Assembly (NCBI GenBank): GCA_028023455.1
Contig: JAQFVV010006293.1
Coordinates: 2,057,844-2,121,843 of the forward strand
Direction: 5' to 3'
DNA length: 64,000 nt
Source of the DNA: Epiperipatus broadwayi
Lineage: Eukaryota; Onychophora; Udeonychophora; Euonychophora; Peripatidae
Within the stretch, counting starts at the first letter, position 1. Each line of letters begins with the position of its first letter. Position numbers and translations under genes: made by a program. Of this stretch, positions 1 to 10,346 are shown piece by piece. The notes under the pieces were generated by a model that searched no databases, was not told where the DNA came from, and saw only the letters and a program-made list of their open reading frames with translations.

Positions 1-560
1 TAATGTTCTCTAGTAGCTAGCAAGGACATTTAATCATCAATTTCCCCACTGCCTGGTGTCTGTAATGTAACCAAATAGGAAAACATATGCCAAGATGCAT
101 TTACAATAAAAATCCAAACTTTTACTAAAAGTAACATTCACCAACAAATGCAAAATGACAACCACCATACAGATGATAGACCCACATTTTTAACAGTCTA
201 CTAGCCATAATGATCAAACTACCAATTGCAATACAAACCAGGCACCTGGATTCAGAAATGAACAGTATACCAAAACCAATTTGACTTTCTAGAATTAAAA
301 AGCAGAAGTCAATCACCCCTGAAACTAACATTGTACACAACTTTCAAATAATCCATTTCATACTACCGATTTCTTGCTGAAGCTAATCACAATACCAAAC
401 TCTTGTTATCCAGGGCTACATGGAATCCCTAAATTTGTATTTTCACATCTCAGTCAGTTTGTCACCACATATCAATGTGATTTAGAAAATTATCTATCAC
501 CATGGGTGTTTGACATAAATGATCTATATCTAATCTCCTTAGTTAGATTCAACAAAAAGC
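1..560. other. AT-rich leading segment, no gene seen
   Basis: I see no conserved coding motif here. Short open frames on both strands have no recognisable domain. The last part, from about 380, may belong to the decayed LINE that follows, because reading toward the reverse transcriptase motifs shows no clear break, but nothing in it can be named. Confidence 0.4.
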
Positions 561-589
561 AAGCTTCAATATCCAAACTATCTAATCTG

Positions 590-1450
590 TGATAAATCTC
601 AATAGGGCCACTTAGTATTAAAATCTTGGAGAAGGTTCTAAAAGATAAAATTGAACCATATCTCCTACCTCTATTATCACTGATCAACATGCAAAAAAAG
701 GCTCCTCAACAGGCCAAGCTACCATCATTTCAAAATCATTGTAAATTCCGTTCAAGAGCAGAAAAAAATATGCTCCAATGACTATTCAAATTGACATTGA
801 GGCTGCTTTTGACTTGGTTGCTATTGAAATTTTAATTCAGACTCTTGCAGACACCAACATACCTCATTCTCTCTTATACCTACTAACCAACCTACTGCTT
901 AGTCATGAAATCCATATTACAATTAATTTGTAGAACATCACCTTCATTTTCTCCTCACCAATCCATATCTCAAGGATCTCCACTCAGTTCTTTATTATTC
1001 ATGTTATACATTAACCATCTCATAAACAAAATACAACAAAAAATTATAAGGAATTCAAATTCCACACATTGGGCTACATATAGATGTATTGCATACATGG
1101 ATGAGTTTTTCTACCTCCAAAAAACAACTACCTACTCTGGAAAACATAACTCCTGAATACGCTTTCAAATATAAACTCAAAATTATAATAAACTAGCTAA
1201 TTTCCTTGGATTCTCTTTATACCTAGGGCCCTCTGGAATGAGACAAAAGATCCAGAAAAAACTGAAAGATGATGCTGAATGCATAACCAATTCTCTCTCC
1301 AAAATCTACTTCTCATTATATGCAAAAGTATGCTTTTCAATTAGCTAGTAACTATAAAAATAACCTATTACCAATCATAAACTTCACTAAATCTATCATT
1401 TCATCCATTTACTCATTCTATAGCAAGTTATTATGGTATCTCTGTAAAAC
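590..1450 (+). pseudogene. Decayed LINE reverse transcriptase (copy 1 of LINE family A)
   Basis: Spliced across frames and stops, the plus strand reads as a non-LTR retrotransposon reverse transcriptase. In order I see a degenerate RPIS-like block (GPLSIKILEKVL, near 603-640), the catalytic first block DIEAAFDLV (790-820), the QGSPLSSLLF block (967-1000) and YMDEFF where the YADD box should be, so the second catalytic pair is lost. A thumb-region block with LGFSLYLGPSGMRQ follows near 1203-1262. The same order and wording recur at 58.1-58.9 kb, so these are two copies of one family. Several stops and frameshifts make it non-functional. Its clade cannot be fixed without a tree. Confidence 0.75.
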
Positions 1451-2199
1451 GACTTAATCTTCCAACCAGCCACGAATAAGGTCTTCACTCTATTCAAATT
1501 TTTCATAAGTGAAAAAGTAATAATCTCATGACTGCACTGATAAGAAGTTTTTCAGCTCTCAAATGCGTTCTTCAAATAACATCCACAGACTGACCGCCAC
1601 CTTCACATAGATATTTGTTTTTGCTTGTAAACCAACTCCAAAACATTTATGATCAGGTTTCTTTTTTGGGTGTTGGTAAATACACATACTGGAACATTTA
1701 TAATATGCTGTACCCAGACCTAACTACTGATCCGCAGTCACCAATGCTAAATATGAATAACAGTCAGTTGATGCAGTCATTCAAAAAATAGTAATTGGAG
1801 CCCAAATTTTTTTACTTTCTCTTAAGACTAAATCTTCATGCTCTACCCATCTCCTATTTTTTTAAATACTGCAAGTTTTGCATCAAAATTGATTTTATCT
1901 GTTCCTTATATAATAGGGAAGAAGAAATGTGACCAAAGTAGATATAGTGCTTTGCAAATTAAATAGGAGTTCAAACTAATTTGATTAAATAATCATTTTG
2001 TTCACTTTTATTACTGTTCATGGAATTTCCTATAGTTTTTTCAGCACCATAGTTTTCAAAATCATCAATATTTTTTAAAATTTTATTTCAATGCCATGCT
2101 CTCCTATCTTTAGAGAGATACAGAAAATGTCATAGGTTGAATAATTCTGCTATTCATTTTTAAAATTATATCCCTACAATTGAAATATTTTTTTGTAAT
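1451..2199. other. AT-rich segment without recognisable gene
   Basis: Probably the decayed 3' part of the preceding LINE followed by unique AT-rich DNA. No RNA gene, repeat or conserved coding motif was recognised. Confidence 0.35.
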
Positions 2200-3080
2200 G
2201 CTATTTAGCATTATTCAGTCATGAATTTCTTGACTACTGGAATCTTTATTGTTGACATCTAATCCAAGAAGACAAATGTTGTCAATTACTTTTATGTCTT
2301 CATGATCAATTTTGAAGTCACTCCTATTTTCCCATTTTTTATTCTGTTCTTTAATTTTCCTAATAAAAATCTTAGGATTTCCCATATTTTTAATCATGTT
2401 ATATCATCACTATATCTAAAATTGTTTCATTAAATTCTGAAATCATGTTTGTTTTCATTCCTAATCTAATGTCTAAACTGAATAAATAAAAATGACAATA
2501 TACAGCTCTGTATATTTTTTTAATAGAAAATCATTCTGTTTTACTCATAATCTTATTTTAACTATAGATTCAAATCCCATGTAGAGATTTTTTTTTATAA
2601 AAATAATGAATATCCTTTACCTATTTTTCTAAGAATATTTTAACATTTAGCATGAACATTTAAGTCAAAAATCTTGCTGTGATCATTAAAATTTATATGT
2701 TTTTTTTTTTAGTATTCTTATCTATTCTGTTATCTAGCACATAGCTGCAATACTAGTTCTTGTTGCTTAACCTCTCTTGAATGCAGCTTATACATTTAGC
2801 AGTTTCTTTCAATGTAAGTGCTGGATAATTTTCAGAATCTCAATGTAGTTTATAAGATATGATCTGATAATTTCCACGTTCTATGAAAAACTGATTATTT
2901 CCAACTACAGAGCACAGTGTACTAATTTTTAAATTAACTGATATTCTGTGTAATTTGATGAGTACTTTTATTGATTCTTTTTCAAACTTCTGCAAAATTT
3001 CTGAACAATGTAATCAATTTAAATAGTCTCTCTTTTGACAATGATATCAAGCCATTCTGATTCCATTTTTCATTAATTTT
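2200..3080 (-). pseudogene. Decayed LINE reverse transcriptase on the minus strand (LINE family B, RTE/BovB-like wording)
   Basis: Read on the minus strand, fragments line up in reverse transcriptase order: SKIFDLN near 2672-2645 (block A, where an FxxAFD motif is expected), CILSFLF near 2510-2490 (RQGCxLSPxLF block), NNFRYSDDIT at 2428-2399 (the YADD block with both aspartates still present) and NICLLGLDVNNKDSSSQEIH near 2283-2218, which matches the LGSxIxxxGxSxxEI block found after the palm in RTE/BovB-like LINEs. Stops and frameshifts are frequent. A second minus-strand copy with the same signature is at about 26.88-27.33 kb. Confidence 0.7.
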
Positions 3081-4676
3081 TAAGTAAATAATATATATAT
3101 AGTACTGTTATATAACAGCAAATGATTCTATAAATTTATTATAATTTCAGTTATAATCTGTTAAACAACGCATAAAAATGTAATAATTGAAGGCTATGTG
3201 TTGAAAACATTTTATATTTCTTTTTTAGTGTGGCCACATGGTCATACTGTAGTCTTATATATGTATACTAAATGGGCATAATACTATACTGGAAATAGTA
3301 TAAAATAACTACCCATAATTCACCAAACTCTTACATTTACTAACTATGACGTCATGCCAAAAAGCTAGCCAATTAGCTATCACAATACAATTGTTTTGTG
3401 GAATAACTCAGCTCATTAGCAGTCTATTAATTACTACTTGTATCCCAAATGTAAAGTAGAAGATCCTTTCATATATATATAAATATTAAACTAAAGACTA
3501 CTTACATTTTAAAATATGAAGTAATCATGATGCTGTAGCATTAAAATATTTGATATTTAAAGACTAGTCATAGTTTTAGTTTAGCACATAAAGTGGCTCA
3601 TAGTGAGGCTGATGAGAAGTATGTTTTCTAAGGAAGTAACTGCATTGCAACTGATTAGTTACTTTTTTTTAGAGTGATATCATATTTGGTGTTTTATACT
3701 GGTAATAATTAATTGGCTGGCTTATTTAAGTTTATTTACGAATATTCAGTAATCTTAAATATATACATATACGTGTAGGCATAGAACAAAATATAATTTA
3801 TTCATTTTTAATAAAATAATTATCAGATCTTTTTTAAAAAAAAAAAAAAAAAAACGATAAAAAGAAAGCAAGTGGGAAAATATGTTTGACATTTGTCAAT
3901 CTTTTATTTATCGCTCTGATTATAAAAAAATATATTTTATTATGTATTTATAATAAATAATTAATTTTATGCAATCCAATTAAAATGTAAACACATAATA
4001 GTAATTTACATATTTTATCATTAGCGTAAGTGAATCATCAGTAATTGGCAAATAAAACAAAAGATGTAACTGAAAAATTAATAAAAACAAAAACGAAACT
4101 CGTAAATAAAGGTCAAATTCTAAATTAATTCCATTAAAAATGAGTGTTGGATTATAGTGCAATAAAGTGAAAAGAAAATGAGCTTCCCTAGTATGCTAAA
4201 GAGGGGGTTCATTTGTATCTTTTTTTTAAAAAAATACATGCGTACCTATATAAACAAAGTTTAAAAATTAAATAATATGAAAAAAGTACAACAAAAAACG
4301 GGAGGAAAAACAAAGATATAGAATAAGGGCTCTACTATAATAGAGTGTTTTAGTTTTTCGGAAACTCAAGTGATATTGAATCGCTCAAATACCCGGTTGA
4401 ATACAATAATTCTGTTAAACAAAACAGGGTTGTTTTACTTTACTTTTTCCCATTTAAGAATCATCTAAAAACTAACTCAGAGTTTGCCATTCTTTATTCC
4501 GATAAATCGCATGGCGTAATATGATTAAATTATGCTATCAAAGTTACAAATTATCTTCATATAAAAAAACACAAACAAACAATAAGTAGCATATTATGCC
4601 ACTATTAAGTTATAAAATCAAATAATTTAGTAGTAATCATTTGTTATTGGAAAGAACAATAAAACCACCAACTCAA
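3081..4676. other. AT-rich segment with a poly-A run, no gene
   Basis: Nothing coding is recognisable in about 1.6 kb. A pure adenine run of roughly 20 bases lies near 3834-3855 and short TA-repeat runs occur. The adenine run could be the tail of a retroposed copy, but no element body was recognised next to it. Confidence 0.4.
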
Positions 4677-5349
4677 TGTCCTTTTTAATTTTAAGAATTT
4701 AATATATACTCTATTTATAAATATATGGGTAGATACACATTTTAATTTTATCATAGAACACAATAGTTAATTTTTGATTAGTATTATTTCCCAAACTATT
4801 AACAGTTTATTAACCAAGGTACATAGGATAATATAAATTTCTACTACCATCAAGTCTTTTGTTTAGTCTGTATAGCCCTTTAGGCTTATAAAATCATAAT
4901 AAAGTCAGAGTGACCTGTTTAATTCCCTAGTCAGCTTGATAACTTTCAGGAGCTTTGAGATCCTGGGGAAAAGATGTCCCCTATTGATTTTCTTTCATTG
5001 CTTTGCATTGTTTGCTTCAAAAACAGCCTCAAAGACTTGTTCTGCTATGGTTTAAGTATCTTTCCTCTTTTTTTTTTTTTTTTGTTTCTTTTTGGAGTAT
5101 TTCAACTAATGTGATAGTTACAAATCATAAGTGTATTAAATTCAATTACTTCAGATCCGACTTTGTAAATTTAATTACCATATATATATATATTTTACAC
5201 TAATTAAATTTCTCTTTTATTATCAAAAATATTTTCTTTTTGATAAAAATCTCTTTCATTTTATATAATTTATTTAAAGTCTATTTTCTTACTTTGAATT
5301 TAATCCCCCAATATATTTATTCTTTTATTAGTTCAGTACATATATTTCA
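4677..5349 (-). repeat. 3' LTR of the outer Gypsy element
   Basis: It aligns along its length with 8955-9094 plus 12483-13111. Shared landmarks are the tattaacagttta block, the tataaaatcataataa block, the aactttcaggag block and the last catatrtttca. It carries an 8-bp insertion near its start relative to the other copy and a T-rich run near 5070-5085. TG/CA ends are present. Confidence 0.75.
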
Positions 5350-5599
5350 TTTCTTCTCTTACTCCAGAAAATAGATCCCTACATGTTATGTATATATTTG
5401 CAATTTCTTCAGTCTTCATCTTTGGAGTAAAAGTGTTCTATACCATTTCTATGGTTGCATTTCTGTTTGTTCTATAGGCACTTCTTCATGCTGAATTTTG
5501 ACCCTTTCCTCAGATTCCATACTTTTGGGTTCAGTTTGATTTTCATTTGGAGCAATTATTTGATCCAGTAATAACTTGATTATTACTTATTTGTTACAA

Positions 5600-6165
5600 G
5601 AGTTATTTGCTTTGGTCTCAGTGGTTACTTTTATATTTGGACACTATGTTTTATATTTGCTGTTATTGAACATGATTCAAATGTTTCCAATACTCCGATC
5701 TGTTATCTATTTGCACTGATACTATCTGTTTGGATAATTTTCCTGTAATTATTACTTTTACCCATTTCTTTTTGAGCAAGCCACATACCCAAACTTTTTC
5801 ACCTAATAAGTATTTTTTTTATAATAAATTTGTAACCAATTGCTCTTTTGATTTTTCTTTAGTAATTCATAAAGTGATATTATTACTTTAGCCTTATTCT
5901 GCAAAAAAAAGTTCAAAATAATTTATTAGATCCAAAAATGCCTAGAGTTGTTTAACATAGCTTGCACTTTCTCAGATGATGATCACTTATCCTTATCTGA
6001 GATTACATGATGTAGGAATACTAATTCTTTTATATTCCATATGCTTTTCTATGCATTTAATTTGTCACCAAATTTTTCTAATTTTCTGCAAACCTTAAAA
6101 ATTTCTTTGATTGAACAATTTTTCAGAACAAGCTGTAATAAATATGTCATCAAAATAAGGAATTA
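5600..6165 (-). pseudogene. Outer Gypsy pol, 3' part: end of reverse transcriptase joined to integrase C-terminus
   Basis: On the minus strand, reading from 6165 down, YFDDIFITA (complement of about 6162-6131) is the reverse transcriptase YLDD catalytic block. It is followed by a thumb/connection stretch with FLDLINYF and LYELLKKNQKSNW. Then comes an integrase C-terminal stretch with KVWVCGLLKKKW and GKLSKQIVSVQIDN near 5800-5670. RNase H and the integrase catalytic core are absent, so this is an internal deletion. Frameshifts and stops are present. The N-terminal half of the same reverse transcriptase is at 7973-8354, separated by the ribozyme-bearing insert. Confidence 0.8.
6152..6165. repeat. 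Target-site duplication, left copy (14 bp)
   Basis: The sequence AAAATAAGGAATTA recurs exactly at 7959-7972. The two copies flank the 6166-7958 insert and both lie inside the broken Gypsy reverse transcriptase, where the host reading VIPYF resumes with DDIFI. Confidence 0.85.
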
Positions 6166-6278
6166 AACAATTCAAAACAAAGCAAAACTCTCCATATAGT
6201 AGTGCCATATTGTGCTAACAAGAGCAATCAATAGATGCCAGAAGGCATGTGCATAAAATCCATATCTAGGACCTACTC

Positions 6279-6337
6279 ATCCAATATCCCCAGACTAGTT
6301 TCTGGCTTATGGCCTTTATCAGTGAGGAGCCTTGGAT
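6279..6337 (-). ncRNA. Hammerhead ribozyme, unit 1 of the 471-bp family
   Basis: On the minus strand: outer stem I AUCCAA pairing with UUGGAU, internal loop GGC/UA, inner stem I UCCUCA with UGGGGA, core CUGAUAA (expected CUGANGA, so one core G is A here), stem II GGC/GCC, then GAAA, a loopless self-complementary stem III ACUAGU and the cleavage C. Predicted scission lies between 6293 and 6292. The altered core base suggests weak or no activity in this copy. Confidence 0.8.
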
Positions 6338-6749
6338 CTGAGAGCACTGCATCTAGATCTTAAGATCTAAGGCAAATGCAACCCTCCAGCAGCCACCTTT
6401 TAACTCTATTTAACTATTAAACTATGAGAATGAAATTGAAAACACAATTAATATTTTCAATCCAAGCTCAATAGCTTATATAGTCATATGGATCTGAACT
6501 CAATTCAGCATCCATACATTTTGGTGCTTTTGGTTCTTTAACAACTGTAACCACCATTATCCTATTATGCAGGATTGGTGTTAAACCACTAAACATCACA
6601 TGATCACTATCTCATACTAGCACATAATTGTTATTAAACAATTCAAAACAAAGCAAAACTCTCCATATAGTAGTGCCATCTTGTGCTAGCAAGAGCAATC
6701 AATGGATGCCAGAAGGCATGTGCATAAAATCCCTATCTAGTGCCTACTC

Positions 6750-6808
6750 ATCCAATATCCCCAGACTAGTTTCTGGCTTGTGACCTTCATCAGTGAGGAG
6801 CCTTGGAC
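6750..6808 (-). ncRNA. Hammerhead ribozyme, unit 2 of the 471-bp family
   Basis: Same layout as unit 1, but the core reads CUGAUGA, matching the hammerhead consensus, followed by stem II, GAAA and ACUAGU with the cleavage C. Predicted scission is between 6764 and 6763, 471 nt from that of unit 1, so a minus-strand transcript would release a 471-nt monomer. The first position of stem II is an A-A mismatch in all copies of this family, which could reduce activity. Confidence 0.85.
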
Positions 6809-7232
6809 CTGAGAGCACTGCACCTAGATCTTAGGATCTAATGCAACCCTCCAGTAGCCACCTTTTAACTCCATTTAACTACTAAACTATGAGAATGAAA
6901 TTGAAAACACAATTAATATTTTCAATCCAAGCTCAATAGCTTATATAATCATATGGGTCTGAACTCAATTCAGCACCCATACATTTTGGTGTCTTTGGCT
7001 CTTTAACAACCATAGTCACCACTATCCTATTAGGCAGGATTGGTGTTAAACCACTAAACATCACATGATCACTATCTCATACTAGCACAATTGTTATTAA
7101 ACAATTCAAAACAGCAAAACTCTCCATATAGTAGTGCCATCTTGTGCTAACAATAGCAATCAATGGGTGACAGAAGGCATGTGCTGCTGGAGAGTTGCAT
7201 TAGATCCTAAGATCTAGGTGCAGTGCTCTCAG

Positions 7233-7291
7233 ATCCAAGGCTCCTCACTGATGAAGGCCACAAGCCAAAAACTAGTCTGGGGATATTGGAT
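7233..7291 (+). ncRNA. Hammerhead ribozyme, first inverted unit (GAAA core damaged)
   Basis: On the plus strand: ATCCAA, GGC, TCCTCA, core CTGATGA, stem II GGC/GCC, then AAAA where GAAA is required, ACTAGT, C, TGGGGA, TA, TTGGAT. The lost G of GAAA probably inactivates it. The structure is otherwise intact. Confidence 0.8.
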
Positions 7292-7732
7292 GAGTAGGCA
7301 GTAGATAGGGATTTTATGCACATGCCTTCTGGCATCCATTGATTGCTCTTGTTAGCACATGCCTTCTGGCATCCATTGATTGCTCTTGTTAGCACAAGAT
7401 GGCACTACTATATGGAGAGAGTTACTTTGTTTGAATTGTTTAATAACAATTATGTGCTAGTATGAGATAGTGATCATGTGATGTTAGTGGTTTAACATCA
7501 ATCCTGCCTAATAGGATAGTGGTGGCTATGGTTGTTAAAGAGCCAAAGACACCAAAATGTATGGGTGCTGAATTGAGTTCAGATCCATATGACTATATAA
7601 GCTATTGAGCTTGGATTGAAAATATTAATTGTGTTTTCAATTTCATTCTCATAGTTTAGTAGTTAAATAGAGTTAAAAGGTGGCTACTGGAGGGTTGCAT
7701 TAGATCCTAAAATCTAGGTGCAGTGCTCTCAG

Positions 7733-7791
7733 ATCCAAGGCTCCTCACTGATAAAGGTCACAAGCCAGAAACTAGTCTGGGGATATTGGAT
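7733..7791 (+). ncRNA. Hammerhead ribozyme, second inverted unit
   Basis: Same two-part stem I and ACTAGT stem III on the plus strand. The core reads CTGATAA (one core G to A) with GAAA intact. Stem II here is GGT/GCC, keeping pairing through a G-U pair. Confidence 0.8.
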
Positions 7792-7958
7792 GAGTAGGCA
7801 CTAGATAGGGATTTTATGCACATGCCTTCTGGCATCCATTGATTGATCTTGCTAGCATAAGATGGCACTACTATATGGAGAGTTTTGCTTTGTTTTGAAT
7901 TGTTTTATAACAATTATGTGCTAGTATGAGATAGTGATCATGTGATGTTTAGTGGTTT

Positions 7959-7972
7959 AAAATAAGGAATTA
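7959..7972. repeat. Target-site duplication, right copy (14 bp)
   Basis: Exact second copy of AAAATAAGGAATTA found at 6152-6165. One of the two is the original reverse transcriptase sequence. Confidence 0.85.
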
Positions 7973-8354
7973 CATAATCCCTGTAATAAAGCATTACTTT
8001 TTATTGTTCAGTGCCATTGAAATACCAAATGCTAGCTTATTACATTTAAATAATCCAAAAAAGACTGTTTAAATTATATTTTCACTAATTTATCTGTAAC
8101 AGGTTTTTGACAGATGAAGAAGTTAAGGACCACTTTTGTGAAGAATAATGCTTTTTGAAAACTGGCTAATATTTCTTTCCCATTTGGCAATGGATGTTCC
8201 CCTTTGATTAAGTATTTATATACTGTTACTCTATAACCACCACATATTTGATTTTGGTCATTAGGTTTTGTTATTACCACTATAGGCATTGCCCAATCTG
8301 ATGTTTCTAACAGCATCAATATGCTTTTATTAATCAATCCCTGAATTTTCTCAT
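7973..8354 (-). pseudogene. Outer Gypsy reverse transcriptase, N-terminal half
   Basis: A minus-strand open frame covers 8376-8074. Its reading is typical Ty3/Gypsy reverse transcriptase: EKIQGLINKSIL, SDWAMPIVVITKPN, ICGGYRVTVYKYL (expected CxDYRxLN), HPLPNGKEILA and FFTKVVLNF, where the first catalytic aspartate block FTKLDL is expected, so that aspartate is replaced by V. After a stop, FGISMAL follows (the LPFGISSAP block), then VIPYF at the insert edge. The coding sense resumes at 6165 with DDIFI. The gene was interrupted by two ribozyme-bearing inserts. Confidence 0.85.
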
Positions 8355-8647
8355 CTACTTTACTTAAAACAGGCAAAACTCTCTATACATATTGCCACTC
8401 AGTGCAAGCCAGAGTAATAAATGGAGGCCAGAAGGCTTGTGCATAAAATCCCTATCTAGTGCCTACTTATCCAATATCCCCTAGACTAGTTTCTGGCTTG
8501 TGGCCTTCGTCCGTGAGGAGCCTTGGATCTGAGAGCACTGCACCTATATCTTAGGCAATATGTATAGAGTTTTTCCTGTTTTAATAATAGTTAAGAGCAA
8601 GCATAAGAAATGGTGATCATGTGATGTTTCTTGGCTACTTTACTTAA
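8355..8647 (-). mobile_element. Single retrozyme-like insert of 267 bp with 13-bp target-site duplications
   Basis: The body 8368-8634 is flanked by CTACTTTACTTAA at 8355-8367 and 8635-8647. It is a shortened relative of the 471-bp units, sharing the gcataaaatccctatctagt stretch, the hammerhead and the last tgatcatgtgatgttt. Near its ends are inverted segments, aaaactct-tatacatattgcc at 8379-8397 against ggcaatatgtatagagttt at 8554-8572, enclosing the ribozyme. It interrupts the start of the Gypsy reverse transcriptase, whose reading VDEKIQGLI continues on the other side. Confidence 0.8.
8469..8528 (-). ncRNA. Decayed hammerhead ribozyme in the 267-bp insert
   Basis: On the minus strand AUCCAA, GGC, UCCUCA, then CGGACGA where CUGANGA is expected, stem II, GAAA, ACUAGU and C. 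One extra base follows the cleavage site compared with the other copies. The core mutation makes it inactive in all likelihood. Confidence 0.7.
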
Positions 8648-8954
8648 CTGTGTGAATGGAATTTTGTGCAGTTTGCAAACTATCAATTATGCATTTTCCA
8701 AGTATTCAATCTCTACTGTGCTAGTTAATATTGCACCCTTATTTCTCATTAAACAAATCTGGATATTTCTTTAGAATTTTCTGTTCTAGCAAAAATTTTT
8801 CACATTACTGACTTGAAATCATTTGGGATTATCCCATACAGGTTCGAATTCTGTTAAGCATGCTAAGTTTGCTATATCGGAGCTCTAATTTCATAATAAG
8901 AAAATCCCCAAATTTCTAAAAGTAAAAATAACAAATAAAATTTTGGAATATCAA
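8648..8954 (-). other. Outer Gypsy leader remnant
   Basis: About 300 bp between the reverse transcriptase start and the 5' LTR. Gag and protease motifs are missing, so this is either a deletion joint or a worn leader. A stretch resembling a tRNA T-arm (ggttcgaattctgt, 8841-8854) is present, but no complete cloverleaf could be drawn. Confidence 0.4.
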
Positions 8955-9094
8955 TGTAGGACAATTTAATATATGCACTATTTACAAAAATAGATAGATA
9001 GATACACATATTCTAATTTTACTGCAAAGCACAGCAGTTAATTTCTGACTAATAATATTTTTCAATCTATTAACAGTTTATCAGCTAAGGTAAG
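8955..9094 (-). repeat. 5' LTR of the outer Gypsy element, first piece
   Basis: It matches the first ~170 bp of 4677-5349 and stops at the aaggta block, where the inner Gypsy element begins. The reading resumes at 12483. Confidence 0.75.
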
Positions 9095-9929
9095 TGCTGT
9101 GTTCAGTGGCCTCTATTGATTGATGGATTGCAAATAGAAATACTACAAATAATTGGTAATTAATGAAGCGGCTTCGCAAGTACATTTAAGTAACAAAAAT
9201 TTATTTACAGAGTTATATGAATATAATCAATGTTTTATATATACATATATGATGATTATATATACACACACACTATATAAATAACAAGGGCCGGAAGGTG
9301 TAACAAAATAATAATAAGATTAATACGGCCTGTTTACAGTTTTTAAGTTTACTTTTGAATGTCTGGAGGTAAACTTCTCTGCATGGCTAAGTGAAGGAGG
9401 GAGCTGACTGGGGCACCCAAGGAAATGGCACATCTGCCTTTCAAGAGCTTTACTTAGCAAGCGTCCTGTCTCGTTCTATTCTAGATCTATGTCCCTTTCT
9501 CATTGTTTTTTAATGTAGACTCCTCTGATTGGACATCCACTGTCTGTGTGGTGGTCATCTCTTTATTTGCACTATTCGATCCCTGATCAGATAATGCAAT
9601 TACCTTGGAATTGTCTATTTTAAGCAATGGCTTTGTTTATATTATCTAAATCCTTTGCTCAAATTCATCTAACTTTCTTGATAAGTTAGATTATAGTTTT
9701 TCCATTAATTAAACTATTTAATTAGTTTAATGCGTTTATAAAATATTGTGAATGTCATTGGCATCCATGCACATACATTCAGTTTACTGTTATATCATTT
9801 ATAACATTTATTTTGTTTATATATAAATATACACCCACAATTAGAAATCTGTTTAGTTTTCAATTATAATTATTATTTGACTAATAATATGTATTCTGTG
9901 TATACATAAATATACACACACATTTAGCA
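9095..9929 (-). repeat. 3' LTR of the inner Gypsy element
   Basis: Direct copy of 11648-12482 with scattered substitutions. Shared landmarks are aaatagaaatactacaaata, aagtacatttaagtaacaa and the final acacatttagca. Confidence 0.88.
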
Positions 9930-10339
9930 TACCTCCCCAACTTCAGATATTCACGTTTTACTTTTTTCCGATTCTCTGAACTTAAAACATAATAAGTATT
10001 GTAGAGGGGAATTTTTCTTTCCAGGTTTGTAATAATTTCATTTGGGAGTGCATTGCTGTTGCGGCTTTTCCTAAACGTCCACTTGCTGTTGTCTTTTTCC
10101 TGAAACAGATGCACTATTTGTTGACTATATTCATCTTTCTGCAACTGACTGGTGTGTTTGCATAACATTTTTTTGTCCACCATTCGGTCAGACACCACTT
10201 GCTTGGTTAAGTGATGTACGATTTCAGCCTTATTCCAAAATTTTATCAATTTTGTTTCTAACCCATATGTATTCTCTAGATACAAATTTGTAGTTTGGGA
10301 CAGGTACTTCATACTCTTCAGGTGACCTACTTTCTGCAA
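9930..10339 (-). pseudogene. Inner Gypsy integrase C-terminus and polypurine tract
   Basis: The minus-strand frame beginning near 10339 has the wording of the integrase C-terminal domain: FWNKAEIVHHLTKQVVSD followed by LCKHTSQLQKDEYSQQ, the place of the usual KRHVDQL motif. The frame runs on into the LTR, ending at 9881. Just before the LTR the minus strand reads GGGGAGGTA (9938-9930), a good polypurine tract for plus-strand priming. The integrase catalytic core is not present upstream. The joint with the protease is near 10440, where a CKNCQSHAKT stretch, resembling the integrase zinc-binding segment, occurs. Confidence 0.75.
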
Positions 10340-10346
10340 GCTTGGT

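Larger units (their letters stand above)
6166..7958. mobile_element. Hammerhead-bearing repeat cluster (retrozyme-like) inserted in the Gypsy reverse transcriptase
   Basis: It is built from copies of a unit of about 465-471 bp. Unit 1 starts at 6166, unit 2 at 6637 and a truncated unit 3 at 7100, all in the same direction. Near 7184 the orientation flips, and a partial and then a nearly full inverted unit follow, ending in a partial repeat up to 7958. Each complete unit has one hammerhead ribozyme, on the minus strand in the direct units and on the plus strand in the inverted ones. No protein is encoded. Unit landmarks are ttcaaaacaaagcaaaactc at the start and atcatgtgatgttt near the end. A 37-bp local duplication (gcacatgccttctggcatcc and following) lies in the first inverted unit. 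Family knowledge: animal retrozymes are short tandem non-coding retroelements with type I hammerheads. Assignment to them is inference. Confidence 0.8.

Noticed and set aside
3605-3650. CTGATGA with a following hairpin and TAAG
   Set aside because: GAAA and the cleavage arm are missing; a chance match in AT-rich DNA.
7207-7395. A 62-codon minus-strand frame in the ribozyme cluster
   Set aside because: It contains a peptide repeated because of the 37-bp local duplication and crosses the hammerhead; the units are non-coding.
8811-8905. A tRNA-like or mitochondrial insert suggested by ggttcgaattctgt
   Set aside because: A T-arm can be guessed, but no acceptor or anticodon arm pairs, and no neighbouring mitochondrial gene is seen.
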